Shown: positions 8,047-14,600 of the stretch, piece by piece | Layout of the letters: each line of letters begins with the position of its first letter | Position numbering within the stretch: position 1 is the first letter of the stretch | Position numbers and translations under genes: made by a program | Notes under the pieces: generated by a model | Told to the model about the DNA's origin: nothing | Database searches by the model: none | What the model saw: only the letters and a program-made list of their open reading frames with translations | NCBI RefSeq assembly: GCF_014873705.1 | Contig: NZ_JADBDS010000004.1 | Location: forward strand, 620,001-684,000 | Length of the DNA: 64,000 bases | Direction: 5' to 3' | From: Mycobacterium sp. OAS707 | GTDB lineage: Bacteria; Actinomycetota; Actinomycetes; Mycobacteriales; Mycobacteriaceae

Positions 8047-8538
8047 TCAAATGAGTTCCGCAACCGGTGCGGCGCGGAACCGATCGCGGTCCTTCGGCTC
8101 GAAGGGCTCGCGAATCATCGTCATTCCGGCTTCCTGCGGGGTCCGGTCTCCTTTGCGCCCATTGCAGGGCCGGCAAGCGGCCGCAAGGTTGAACCAGGTG
8201 TCTCCGCCGCCGCGGCAGCGGGGCAAGACGTGGTCAACGGTGTCGGCCCGCCCACCGCAGTAGGCGCAAATACGCCGGTCACGGCGCAGCACCGCGTCGC
8301 GGGTGACCCGGCTGACCGCCTTGTACGGAATGTGCACGTATTCGCGCAGCGCCACCGACAACGGCAGCTCGATCACCAGCGACGGGCTGTGCACGTGCAC
8401 CGCAGGGTTGTGCACATCGATGACGTACACCGCACCGCGGAGGATGAGCCGGACCGCTTCCTGCCACGGAATCCGGGACAGCACGCGGTAGTCGGCGTTG
8501 TAGACCTCAACGGTCATGTCGGACATCAGGATTGCCAT
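8047..8538 (-). CDS. HNH endonuclease embedded in the tRNA array
   Basis: A 163-residue HNH nuclease of the common actinobacterial/phage type. The N-terminal domain begins VEVYNADYRVLSRIPWQEAVRL. The C-terminal HNH fold contains CAYCGG, the catalytic DHVLPRCRGG, an Asn in WFNLAAACRPCNGRKGDR, and two CxxC zinc pairs. ATG at 8538 is preceded by AAAGGAGGT on the minus strand, an unusually strong ribosome-binding site. It sits between tRNA-Met and tRNA-Asn and in the same direction as all the tRNAs, so it is probably co-transcribed with them. Whether it is a homing-type element, a tRNA-array mobility factor or a host nuclease cannot be told here. Confidence 0.9.
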   Translation of the reverse strand: MAILMSDMTVEVYNADYRVLSRIPWQEAVRLILRGAVYVIDVHNPAVHVHSPSLVIELPLSVALREYVHIPYKAVSRVTRDAVLRRDRRICAYCGGRADTVDHVLPRCRGGGDTWFNLAAACRPCNGRKGDRTPQEAGMTMIREPFEPKDRDRFRAAPVAELI

Positions 8539-8579
8539 GGCCGCGTACCTCCTTTCCGTGTCTGTGCGGTATCGGCGAC

Positions 8580-8656
8580 TGGTTGCGCGGGCAGGATTCG
8601 AACCTGCGACTTCCGGGTTATGAGCCCGACGGACTGACCGACTGTCCCACCGCGCA
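8580..8656 (-). tRNA. tRNA-Met/Ile2 (CAT)
   Basis: Cloverleaf with acceptor TGCGCGG/CCGCGCA, loop CTCATAA giving anticodon CAU, discriminator A and an encoded CCA. The anticodon stem TCGGG/CCCGG has three consecutive G-C pairs, the hallmark of initiator tRNA, but the 1-72 pair is a proper U-A rather than a mismatch. It could be elongator Met, lysidine-modified Ile2 or an initiator-like variant. Confidence 0.9.
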
Positions 8657-8670
8657 TCGTGCTTCACTAG

Positions 8671-8742
8671 TACCCCCGGAGAGAGTCGAACTCTCGACAA
8701 CCTGCTTGTAAGGCAGGTGCTCTTCCGTTGAGCTACAGGGGT
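8671..8742 (-). tRNA. tRNA-Val (TAC)
   Basis: 72-nt cloverleaf. Acceptor ACCCCTG/CGGGGGT, anticodon stem CCTGC/GCAGG, loop CTTACAA giving anticodon UAC. Discriminator A; no CCA. Confidence 0.92.
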
Positions 8743-8744
8743 GT

Positions 8745-8822
8745 TGGTCGGGATGACACGATTCGAACGTGCAACCTCCTGGACCCAAACCAGGCACGCT
8801 AACCAAGTTGCGCCACATCCCG
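8745..8822 (-). tRNA. tRNA-Pro (TGG)
   Basis: Cloverleaf with acceptor CGGGATG/CATCCCG, anticodon stem CCTGG/CCAGG, loop TTTGGGT giving anticodon UGG. Discriminator A and encoded CCA. Confidence 0.93.
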
Positions 8823-8824
8823 CT

Positions 8825-8900
8825 TGGCACGGATGGAAGGACTCGAACCTCCACCTTGCGGCTTTGGAGGCCACCGCTCTACCAGTTGAGCTACATCCGT
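8825..8900 (-). tRNA. tRNA-Trp (CCA)
   Basis: Cloverleaf with acceptor ACGGATG/CATCCGT, anticodon stem GTGGC/GCCGC, loop CTCCAAA giving anticodon CCA. Discriminator G and encoded CCA. Only two bases separate this encoded CCA from the tRNA-Pro gene, so processing must be very tight. Confidence 0.93.
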
Positions 8901-8904
8901 ATCG

Positions 8905-8977
8905 AGCCGGTGGCGAGCCTCGAACTCGCTACCTTCAGTTTGGAAGACTGCCGTGCAACCTGTTACACCTCACCGGC
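8905..8977 (-). tRNA. tRNA-Gly (TCC)
   Basis: 73-nt cloverleaf. Acceptor GCCGGTG/CACCGGC, loop CTTCCAA giving anticodon UCC, T stem GCGAG/CTCGC. The lowest anticodon-stem pair (G27-A43) is mismatched. Discriminator U. Confidence 0.88.
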
Positions 8978-8997
8978 TTGTGGTCTTGAAAACGTCG

Positions 8998-9069
8998 TGC
9001 GCCGTGAGGGTTTCGATCCCCCGTCCCCAGATTAAGAATCTGGTGCTATCCCAACTCAGCTAACGGCGC
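8998..9069 (-). tRNA. tRNA-Lys (CTT)
   Basis: 72-nt cloverleaf. Acceptor GCGCCGT/ACGGCGC, anticodon stem CCAGA/TCTGG, loop TTCTTAA giving anticodon CUU. The T loop is ATCGAAA, with A instead of T at position 54. Discriminator A. Confidence 0.9.
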
Positions 9070-9077
9070 GTGTGCAG

Positions 9078-9150
9078 TGGGTCGCCCGGGACTCGAACCC
9101 GGAATTCAAGGGTAAAAGCCAAGAGTGATAAACCATTTCACTAACGACCC
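9078..9150 (-). tRNA. tRNA-Lys (TTT), imperfect anticodon stem
   Basis: 73-nt cloverleaf. Acceptor GGGTCGT/GCGACCC, T stem CCGGG/CCCGG, loop CTTTTAC giving anticodon UUU. The anticodon stem CTTGG/CCTTG has two U-U mismatches (28-42 and 29-41), so this gene may be decaying or functional only after modification. Confidence 0.72.
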
Positions 9151-9151
9151 G

Positions 9152-9238
9152 TACGTCCGGCAGGAGTCGAACCTGCACGCCCTTAACCGGGCACCGGAGT
9201 CTGAATCCGGCACGTCTCCCAAATTCCGTCACGGACGC
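9152..9238 (-). tRNA. tRNA-Leu (CAG)
   Basis: 87-nt class II tRNA with a long variable arm. Acceptor GCGTCCG/CGGACGT, anticodon stem CCGGA/TCCGG, loop TTCAGAC giving anticodon CAG. Discriminator A. It lies one base from the neighbouring tRNA-Lys gene. Confidence 0.92.
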
Positions 9239-9252
9239 TTGACACCACGAAG

Positions 9253-9338
9253 TGCGCTCGGCAGGACTCGAACCTGCACGCCCGTATGGGCACCCGGGTT
9301 TGAGCCGGGGGCGTCTACCTGATTTCCGCCACGAGCGC
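9253..9338 (-). tRNA. tRNA-Leu (CAA)
   Basis: 86-nt class II tRNA. Acceptor GCGCTCG/CGAGCGC, anticodon stem CCCGG/CCGGG, loop CTCAAAC giving anticodon CAA; the long variable arm is nearly the same as in the adjacent tRNA-Leu(CAG). It is the first gene of the array. Confidence 0.92.
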
Positions 9339-9342
9339 GGAT

Positions 9343-9354
9343 GCCACCACTGTG
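9343..9354. repeat. 12-bp inverted repeat, right flank of the tRNA array
   Basis: GCCACCACTGTG, exact inverted partner of 6924-6935. It directly follows the BoxA in transcript direction and precedes the first tRNA by four bases. Confidence 0.4.
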
Positions 9355-9355
9355 T

Positions 9356-9366
9356 AGTTCTCAAAG
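9356..9366 (-). promoter_or_regulatory. rrn-type BoxA (NusB/S10 antitermination) element
   Basis: The minus strand reads CTTTGAGAACT followed by ACACAGTG, matching the BoxA of actinobacterial ribosomal leaders (TGTTTGAGAACTCAACAG-like). It lies 17 bases upstream of the first tRNA. In rrn operons BoxA RNA recruits the Nus complex to prevent Rho termination of untranslated RNA; the same use is inferred here for the roughly 2.4-kb tRNA transcript. Confidence 0.65.
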
Positions 9367-9439
9367 TTCTTACGGGACAGACTTGTTCGCATGTCTCGCC
9401 GCTGTGCACACGATCTCGCCGGGTGCGGTGCTTGAAGAA

Positions 9440-9870
9440 TGGTGCGCCCTGAAACGGACGATGTCCAGTAGTTATTTCAGATGAAATGCGTTGTGTTGCA
9501 ATGGATTTAGGCGCAGCGAGCTACAGGAATGTCAGGCGACGTTCCTGGCTGGGCAAACCGTGCTGCTGAGATATTTATGAGAGTTTTCTTCGGGCCCTTG
9601 CTTCCGGCCTGGGCGCACGCCCGCTGACGGGGCGGAAGGTCGGCTGGACAGCCGGAAGCATCTGGGTTGCCTGTGGCTGAGACGCTGCTCTGCCGTCCAG
9701 ACGGGGGCCGTCACGCTGAGATTCTCCGAGCACGACAAAGCCACCGTGGATGCGGGCATCCCGGTGAGCAAGTCATAGTCGTGTCGGAAAACAGTCACAG
9801 AACAAGGGTAACAGCGCGTCCCGCCGCAGAACAGCAAATATTTTCGTGGGATTTCTCGCGTGCACCGCGA
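9440..9870 (-). ncRNA. Putative large structured RNA upstream of the tRNA array
   Basis: No gene fits the roughly 565 bp between the array and the cupin gene. It is dense in stable inverted repeats: GGAC/GTCC (9456-9466), ATTTC/GAAAT (9474-9487), a 10-bp hairpin CAGGAATGTC/GACGTTCCTG (9524-9547), a 10-bp long-range stem TGCTTCCGGC/GCCGGAAGCA (9599-9608 with 9651-9660) enclosing smaller hairpins, and a 10-bp hairpin with one bulge at 9742-9766. Size, position beside a tRNA array and complexity suggest a large ncRNA such as GOLLD, but I cannot confirm the family. Boundaries are approximate and the strand is inferred from the array. Confidence 0.5.
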
Positions 9871-9904
9871 AATACGTCTCACACGAATGTGGTTGCGTAG
9901 CAAT

Positions 9905-10261
9905 ATGAATACCTCGACAGGCGATATGTCACAGTTCGGGCCGAACGCTCCGGGATACGCCTGGGTGCATGCCGACGACGTGGCGTCCGTGCGGCCGTTT
10001 CCTGGCATCACCGTCAAACTGCTGTGGGAAGGCGAGAACGGGGCCAAGGCTGTGCTCACCGAGATCGAACCGGGCGCGGTGTGGGGAAAAGAGGACCACC
10101 ACAGCCCGGGCCCGGAGGAGGTGTACGTGATTTCAGGCGTGCTCAACGACGGGGTGAACGACTATCCGGCCGGCACCTTCCTGCATGCACCAGCGGGTTC
10201 ATGGCACGTGCCGCAGTCGAAGCAGGGGTGCTCGTTGTTCCTGTTCTACCCCGAGGGGTGA
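9905..10261 (+). CDS. Cupin domain protein (ChrR-type cupin)
   Basis: A small single-domain cupin of 118 residues, similar to the anti-sigma ChrR-like cupins. The metal site is visible as E-x-EPGAVWGKEDHH followed by PEEVYVISG, then a glycine-rich turn (YPAGTFLHAPAGSWH) supplying the last His. Start at ATG 9905; ATG 9926 is possible. The role is unknown; such stand-alone cupins may act as metal-dependent sensors or small enzymes. It is convergent with the protease gene and divergent from the tRNA array. Confidence 0.85.
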   Translation: MNTSTGDMSQFGPNAPGYAWVHADDVASVRPFPGITVKLLWEGENGAKAVLTEIEPGAVWGKEDHHSPGPEEVYVISGVLNDGVNDYPAGTFLHAPAGSWHVPQSKQGCSLFLFYPEG

Positions 10262-10271
10262 GAACCGCGGG

Positions 10272-11702
10272 CTACGAAGACTTCTTCGCGTCCGGCTTGA
10301 TGGTCAGCGTGACGGGCTTACCGTCGCGGAGCACCTCGACCGGAGCGTCCCGTCCGATGGTGAGCTGACGAACCGCGACGGTGAGCTCGTCGAGACTGTT
10401 GACCTGGCGGCCGCCGAGCTTGACGATGACGTCCTTCTCCGCAAGTCCGGCTCGTTGGGCGGGGCTGTTGGGGTTCACCTTCGTCACCCGGGCTCCGCCT
10501 GTACCGCTGTCGTTCACCGACTCCGCCATGATGCCGAGCGACGCGTGGGCGATCTTGCCGTCGCGGATGAGCACCTCGATGACGGATTTCACCTCGTTCA
10601 CCGGAATCGCGAACCCCAATCCGCTGGCACTGTCCGAGAGCGACTTGCTCGCGGTGTTGATGCCGATCACCTCGGAATTCATGTTGACCAGCGGACCGCC
10701 GGAGTTGCCGTGGTTGATCGAAGCGTCGGTCTGCACGGCGTCGATGACAGTCTTGGTATCGGAGCCCTCACCCGACAGCGGCACCGCCCGGTGCAACGCG
10801 CTGATGATGCCCTGGGTGTCGGTGCTGCGCAGGCCCAGCGGCGCACCGGCGGCCATCACCTGGTCTCCGACGCGAAGCTTGCTGGAGTCGCCGAGTCGCG
10901 CAACGGTCAGCTTGTCGACGTTGTCGACCTTGAGCACCGCCAGATCGGTTTCGGGATCACGCCCGACGAGGTTGGCAGGTGTCTCTTTACCGTCGTTGAA
11001 GATCACGGTCAGCTTGAACTTGCCCGGGCTGGCCGCGGCTTCGGAGATCACATGGTTGTTGGTGACGATGTAGCCGCGTCCGTCGACGACGACCCCTGAG
11101 CCCTGCGAACCCTCCGAATCGCTGATGGCCTGCACCGTCACCACCGAATCAGCCACGGCTGCAGCCACTTTCGCCATCTGCCCGTCCGGCAGGTGGCTGG
11201 TGTCGGTGGTGTTGAGGGTCACCTTAGGAGTGGTGAACGCCTCGATGACTTCTGCGGTCTTGCGCCCGACCCAACCCCCGACAAGGCCGATGGCTATCGC
11301 GATGACGGCGAGCACGACCAGAGCGGGACGCGATACTCGGCCGCCGAACAAGATGTCGCGCACGCCGAGCTTCTCGTGCGGGACGGCCGGTACGACGGGG
11401 GGCGGTGCTGCGGGGCCTGCGGTCTCTGCGGCGTCGACGTCAGGCGACTCCGTGGGGTAGCCGTTGTCCTCGGAGTCGGCGTCGGCTACCAGCGTGGGGC
11501 CGAACGCCTGGGCCAGCACCGGCTGAGGTGCCTGGTTGGTCGGCGTGTACTGGCCTTGGTCGCGATGGTCGTCGGAATCCAGGAACGAGCTGTCGACGCC
11601 GGCGGGTCTGCCGAAGGCACGCTGTGTCGACGCGTCGACGGTCGGGCGCGACACAGGGCTCGGCGATGTTTCCTCGCCGCTGTGCTGGCCGCGTTTGATC
11701 AC
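10272..11702 (-). CDS. HtrA/DegP-like membrane serine protease with PDZ domain
   Basis: A 476-residue envelope protease very close in architecture and wording to mycobacterial HtrA (Rv1223): a Pro/Asp-rich cytosolic N terminus (about 1-115) with LGVRDILFGG before one transmembrane helix (about 124-146), a trypsin-like domain with catalytic His in TNNHVI, Asp in ETDLAVLK and Ser in NHGNSGGPL, and a C-terminal PDZ domain (about 375-470). It degrades or chaperones damaged extracytoplasmic proteins. GTG start at 11702. The genuine htrA normally sits next to sigE/rseA/tatB, so this copy beside a cupin gene is probably a paralogue. Confidence 0.9.
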   Translation of the reverse strand: MIKRGQHSGEETSPSPVSRPTVDASTQRAFGRPAGVDSSFLDSDDHRDQGQYTPTNQAPQPVLAQAFGPTLVADADSEDNGYPTESPDVDAAETAGPAAPPPVVPAVPHEKLGVRDILFGGRVSRPALVVLAVIAIAIGLVGGWVGRKTAEVIEAFTTPKVTLNTTDTSHLPDGQMAKVAAAVADSVVTVQAISDSEGSQGSGVVVDGRGYIVTNNHVISEAAASPGKFKLTVIFNDGKETPANLVGRDPETDLAVLKVDNVDKLTVARLGDSSKLRVGDQVMAAGAPLGLRSTDTQGIISALHRAVPLSGEGSDTKTVIDAVQTDASINHGNSGGPLVNMNSEVIGINTASKSLSDSASGLGFAIPVNEVKSVIEVLIRDGKIAHASLGIMAESVNDSGTGGARVTKVNPNSPAQRAGLAEKDVIVKLGGRQVNSLDELTVAVRQLTIGRDAPVEVLRDGKPVTLTIKPDAKKSS

Positions 11703-11737
11703 ACGAACACGCTACCGGAGGGGCGGCAAAGCTCTTT

Positions 11738-12892
11738 TCATCGCAGATCGGCGGCGGCAGGCAGCACCGCATCGGGTTGTCTGGCCAACCTGGGCGTGAC
11801 ACTGGCCGCCGCTGCAGTGCACAGCGCGGCCACAACGAAGCAGACGGTCGCGTACCACAGGCTGCCGATCGGATCACCGTTCGCAGTGATCCCGTCGACG
11901 GCTTTGAAGTAGGCCGGTAACGCGGTCAGCCAAAGGACGGCCATGACGGCGAGATACCCACAGCTGTATCGGACGATGACTGCATTCGCGTAGCGCTCAC
12001 TGCTGATCGGATCGGCGCGAAGTCTTCGCCACTGCATGAAGAGAACGGGCACGGCGACCACGGTGATCGCGACGAGTTCGGCCGCGTACACAAATCCCTG
12101 CAGCGTGCCGTGTGAGAGCGAGCCGATCAGCGTTGCGGGCAACGGCAGGATCGCGGTACCTACGGATGCCAGTACGCCGATGACGATGGTGCGCCAGACC
12201 AGTTGCGGACCAGTGAAGCGCTTTCCGTGATCGGATTGGCGGCCGACGAACAGTTGGACGCACAGCGCCAGCGACATGGGCCATAGCGCGGCGAAAACGA
12301 CGACGCTGCCCATCGGCACCGAGTCGAACATGGGCTGGTTCATCGGGTTGTTGACCGACCACTCCCACCACCGCAGTTGCGGGCCGAGATGGTCGAAGAT
12401 CTCGTAAAAGGCATGGTGGACAAAGCCAACGCACAGTGCTCCGACGAATGCGCCGTAGCGGCGGAAAACGCCGAGGGTTCGGACGATCTCGAACGCGACG
12501 GTCGCCATCATCGGGTAGATCGCGACGATGTAGAGCGGCAGTCGGCCCCACAGGAAGTCGACGGTGAACACGTTGTGGGCGAACATCGTGTCGACGTGTT
12601 CGGCGATGCCGAACGCCGCCGGGAAGTACAGCGGGGGCTCGATGATGAGCAGATACGCGATCGCCCCGAACCACAGCACCAGATTGGTGCCATCGCCGTG
12701 GCGCCGAAGTCGCATGATGGCGTAGACCAATGCCAGCACCGCGCCGGCGATCACCGTTACCTCCAGCACCGGCAGGGTCCAGTTCTCCAGGGCGAAGGGG
12801 TTCCGGACCTCGACCAGGCCGCCGGCCTGCTCGCAGGAGAAGCCCAGCGATGTCGCCAGGTGTTCGAACGTGGGCGCGCAGAGATCAGGCAT
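11738..12892 (-). CDS. Polytopic membrane protein of unknown function
   Basis: A 384-residue integral membrane protein with about nine hydrophobic segments. It has a conserved-looking core (HNVFTVDFLWGRLPLYI, HHAFYEIFDHLGPQLRWWEW) rich in His, Trp and acidic residues within or beside membrane segments, which could bind metal or a redox ligand. I do not recognise a characterised family. Its start overlaps the end of the metal-dependent hydrolase gene by 8 bases, so the two form an operon with a divergent TetR regulator. Confidence 0.75.
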   Translation of the reverse strand: MPDLCAPTFEHLATSLGFSCEQAGGLVEVRNPFALENWTLPVLEVTVIAGAVLALVYAIMRLRRHGDGTNLVLWFGAIAYLLIIEPPLYFPAAFGIAEHVDTMFAHNVFTVDFLWGRLPLYIVAIYPMMATVAFEIVRTLGVFRRYGAFVGALCVGFVHHAFYEIFDHLGPQLRWWEWSVNNPMNQPMFDSVPMGSVVVFAALWPMSLALCVQLFVGRQSDHGKRFTGPQLVWRTIVIGVLASVGTAILPLPATLIGSLSHGTLQGFVYAAELVAITVVAVPVLFMQWRRLRADPISSERYANAVIVRYSCGYLAVMAVLWLTALPAYFKAVDGITANGDPIGSLWYATVCFVVAALCTAAAASVTPRLARQPDAVLPAAADLR

Positions 12893-13820
12893 CGACGGCC
12901 TTCCTTGTAGTCGCCGTGTACCAGTTGGTCACGTCGTAGCCTTCGTCGTAACGGGCGAACCACTCCTTCGCCAGCGCAGGGATGTTCTCGTGTGCCGGAT
13001 TGTGACTGGGAAGCTGGCTGCGCACGATACCCGTCAACGCGGTGGCTTTCTCGCGATTCGGTAGATGCTTGAAGGCGTCGATCACCGGACCATTGTCGGT
13101 CCGGTGGGCGAACGGGATTCGTTGCAGCAGTGCATGTTTGCGCCGATGTGTACCGAACATCGACAACGCGTCGACCTTGCGTTCAGCCAGCGGGATGTGC
13201 CTGTTGAACCCTTCGCAGGCCGTCCGCAGGGTGGCAAGGACATGCCTGAAGATCGCCGGTGCCATCCGCATCCGATACACCTGGTCGCCCACCACGTGGT
13301 TGTAGATCATCAGCGCGGAACTTCGGTGCTCGACCTCCTCGACGAAATGCCACAAGAACAGCGACGCCACCCGGTCATCGCCGGGCGCGAACAGGGTGTC
13401 GTCATGGTCGAGCATCAGCTTGAACACCGGAGTGAACGTGGCTTCCAGATCGGCGGTGTAGGCCAACCGCCAGGCCAGCGGCTTGGTCGCCGTCATCCGG
13501 TCGAAGGCCCCGTTCACCTCGTCAAGGGTTTCCTTGAGCGCGGGATAGCTCTTGATCAGGCCCCGGGCATGCCCGCGGTGGGCCATCGAGTGCTGACCTT
13601 CCTGACGCACGAACGCCTCGGCTTCCACGGCGATCGCAGGGTCGGTGATCTGTGACTTCGCCTCGGCGATCATGCTGACGATCATCTTCTCGAACCCAAT
13701 TGCCAAGAACGACACCGCATTTGCCATCGACGAGAACGCCGGATTCGCTTCATTCCACAGAAACGGAACGTGGTGATCGGCGAACGCAAAACGCAGCTTG
13801 CGCACGATCAGATCGGTCAT
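12885..13820 (-). CDS. Predicted metal-dependent hydrolase (COG3687)
   Basis: A 311-residue helical protein of the COG3687/Metal_hydrol family. The ferritin-like ligand pattern is visible in VRQEGQHSMAHRGH (about 95-108) and WHFVEEVEHRSSALMIYN (about 182-199), which would hold a di-metal centre. Family members are often found near oxidoreductases and TetR regulators in actinobacteria; the reaction is unproven. ATG at 13820 has GAGGT upstream; an earlier start at 13880 would run through the promoter region. First gene of a two-gene operon. Confidence 0.8.
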   Translation of the reverse strand: MTDLIVRKLRFAFADHHVPFLWNEANPAFSSMANAVSFLAIGFEKMIVSMIAEAKSQITDPAIAVEAEAFVRQEGQHSMAHRGHARGLIKSYPALKETLDEVNGAFDRMTATKPLAWRLAYTADLEATFTPVFKLMLDHDDTLFAPGDDRVASLFLWHFVEEVEHRSSALMIYNHVVGDQVYRMRMAPAIFRHVLATLRTACEGFNRHIPLAERKVDALSMFGTHRRKHALLQRIPFAHRTDNGPVIDAFKHLPNREKATALTGIVRSQLPSHNPAHENIPALAKEWFARYDEGYDVTNWYTATTRKAVDA

Positions 13821-13841
13821 CTCTCTGCACCTCATCGTTAA

Positions 13842-13867
13842 CATACATATAGACGTGTTTGTGTATG
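13842..13867. promoter_or_regulatory. Candidate TetR operator
   Basis: CATAC at 13842-13846 and GTATG at 13863-13867 form an inverted repeat in the AT-rich gap between the divergent hydrolase and TetR genes. The spacing is wide, so this is only a candidate. Confidence 0.3.
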
Positions 13868-13910
13868 ATTGTGTGGTCACCTGCGCTTGTCAAGAACGAC
13901 GGGGATACTG

Positions 13911-14537
13911 ATGCGCAAGATGGCGCGCAGACGAGGGTGGGGTGGGAATCCACCCGCGAATGACGAAGAGGCTGTCCGGCGCATCATCGGCGCGGCCGTC
14001 GACCTGGTGGCACAAACCGGTTCGGCGGTCTCGTTGGCCGACGTCGCCAACACGCTCGGCATCATCAGGCAGACCGTGTATCGGTACTTTCCGACCGCTG
14101 ACGCGCTCATGCGTGCGGTCGCGATCGCCTCAGTCGATGACTTCCTCGATCGGCTGGCCGAGCATGTGCGCGGCATCCACGATCCCGCGGACGCGATCAC
14201 CGAGGGAGCGATCTACACGCTCGACGCGGTAGCCCGGTCGCCACAGCTGGGCATCGTGCTGTCGTCCTCTTATCCGCACAGCCACAGCGGGGACATGGCC
14301 TCTGAGGAAGCACAGGCGTTCGGAATGCGGATGATCGACCGATTCGACGTCGACTGGAAACGGCACGGCTACGACGAAGCCAGCCTGCGAGAGCTCGTGG
14401 AATTCACGCTGCGAACCATGCTGTCGTTCTTCGTGGCCCCCAACGATCCGGCCCGATCGCCCGACGAGCTCCGGGGTTTCCTTCGTCGCTGGCTCGGCGA
14501 GGCGGTGCTTGCCCAGAAACGTGGACCTACGAAATAA
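13911..14537 (+). CDS. TetR-family transcriptional regulator
   Basis: A 208-residue regulator. The helix-turn-helix spans about residues 15-65 (IIGAAVDLVAQTG, SLADVANTLGIIRQTVYRYFPTADAL). The C-terminal ligand domain is unlike better-known subfamilies. ATG at 13911 (or 13920) follows a promoter region shared with the divergent metal-hydrolase operon, which is the likely target. The ligand cannot be predicted. Confidence 0.88.
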   Translation: MRKMARRRGWGGNPPANDEEAVRRIIGAAVDLVAQTGSAVSLADVANTLGIIRQTVYRYFPTADALMRAVAIASVDDFLDRLAEHVRGIHDPADAITEGAIYTLDAVARSPQLGIVLSSSYPHSHSGDMASEEAQAFGMRMIDRFDVDWKRHGYDEASLRELVEFTLRTMLSFFVAPNDPARSPDELRGFLRRWLGEAVLAQKRGPTK

Positions 14538-14600
14538 GTCGCTGCCGACGGGTACGGCGCCGGTTTTCGTCGTCAAGTGTTGCGTTCGAGAACGGATTCA

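Noticed and set aside
6872..9409. Long open frames through the tRNA genes on both strands
   Set aside because: They are artefacts of stop-poor tRNA sequence; the cloverleaf folds explain the region.
9532..10146. Minus-strand open frame of 204 codons across the upstream region of the tRNA array
   Set aside because: It runs through the cupin gene in another frame, contains no known domain and has a composition unlike mycobacterial proteins; the hairpins fit an RNA better.
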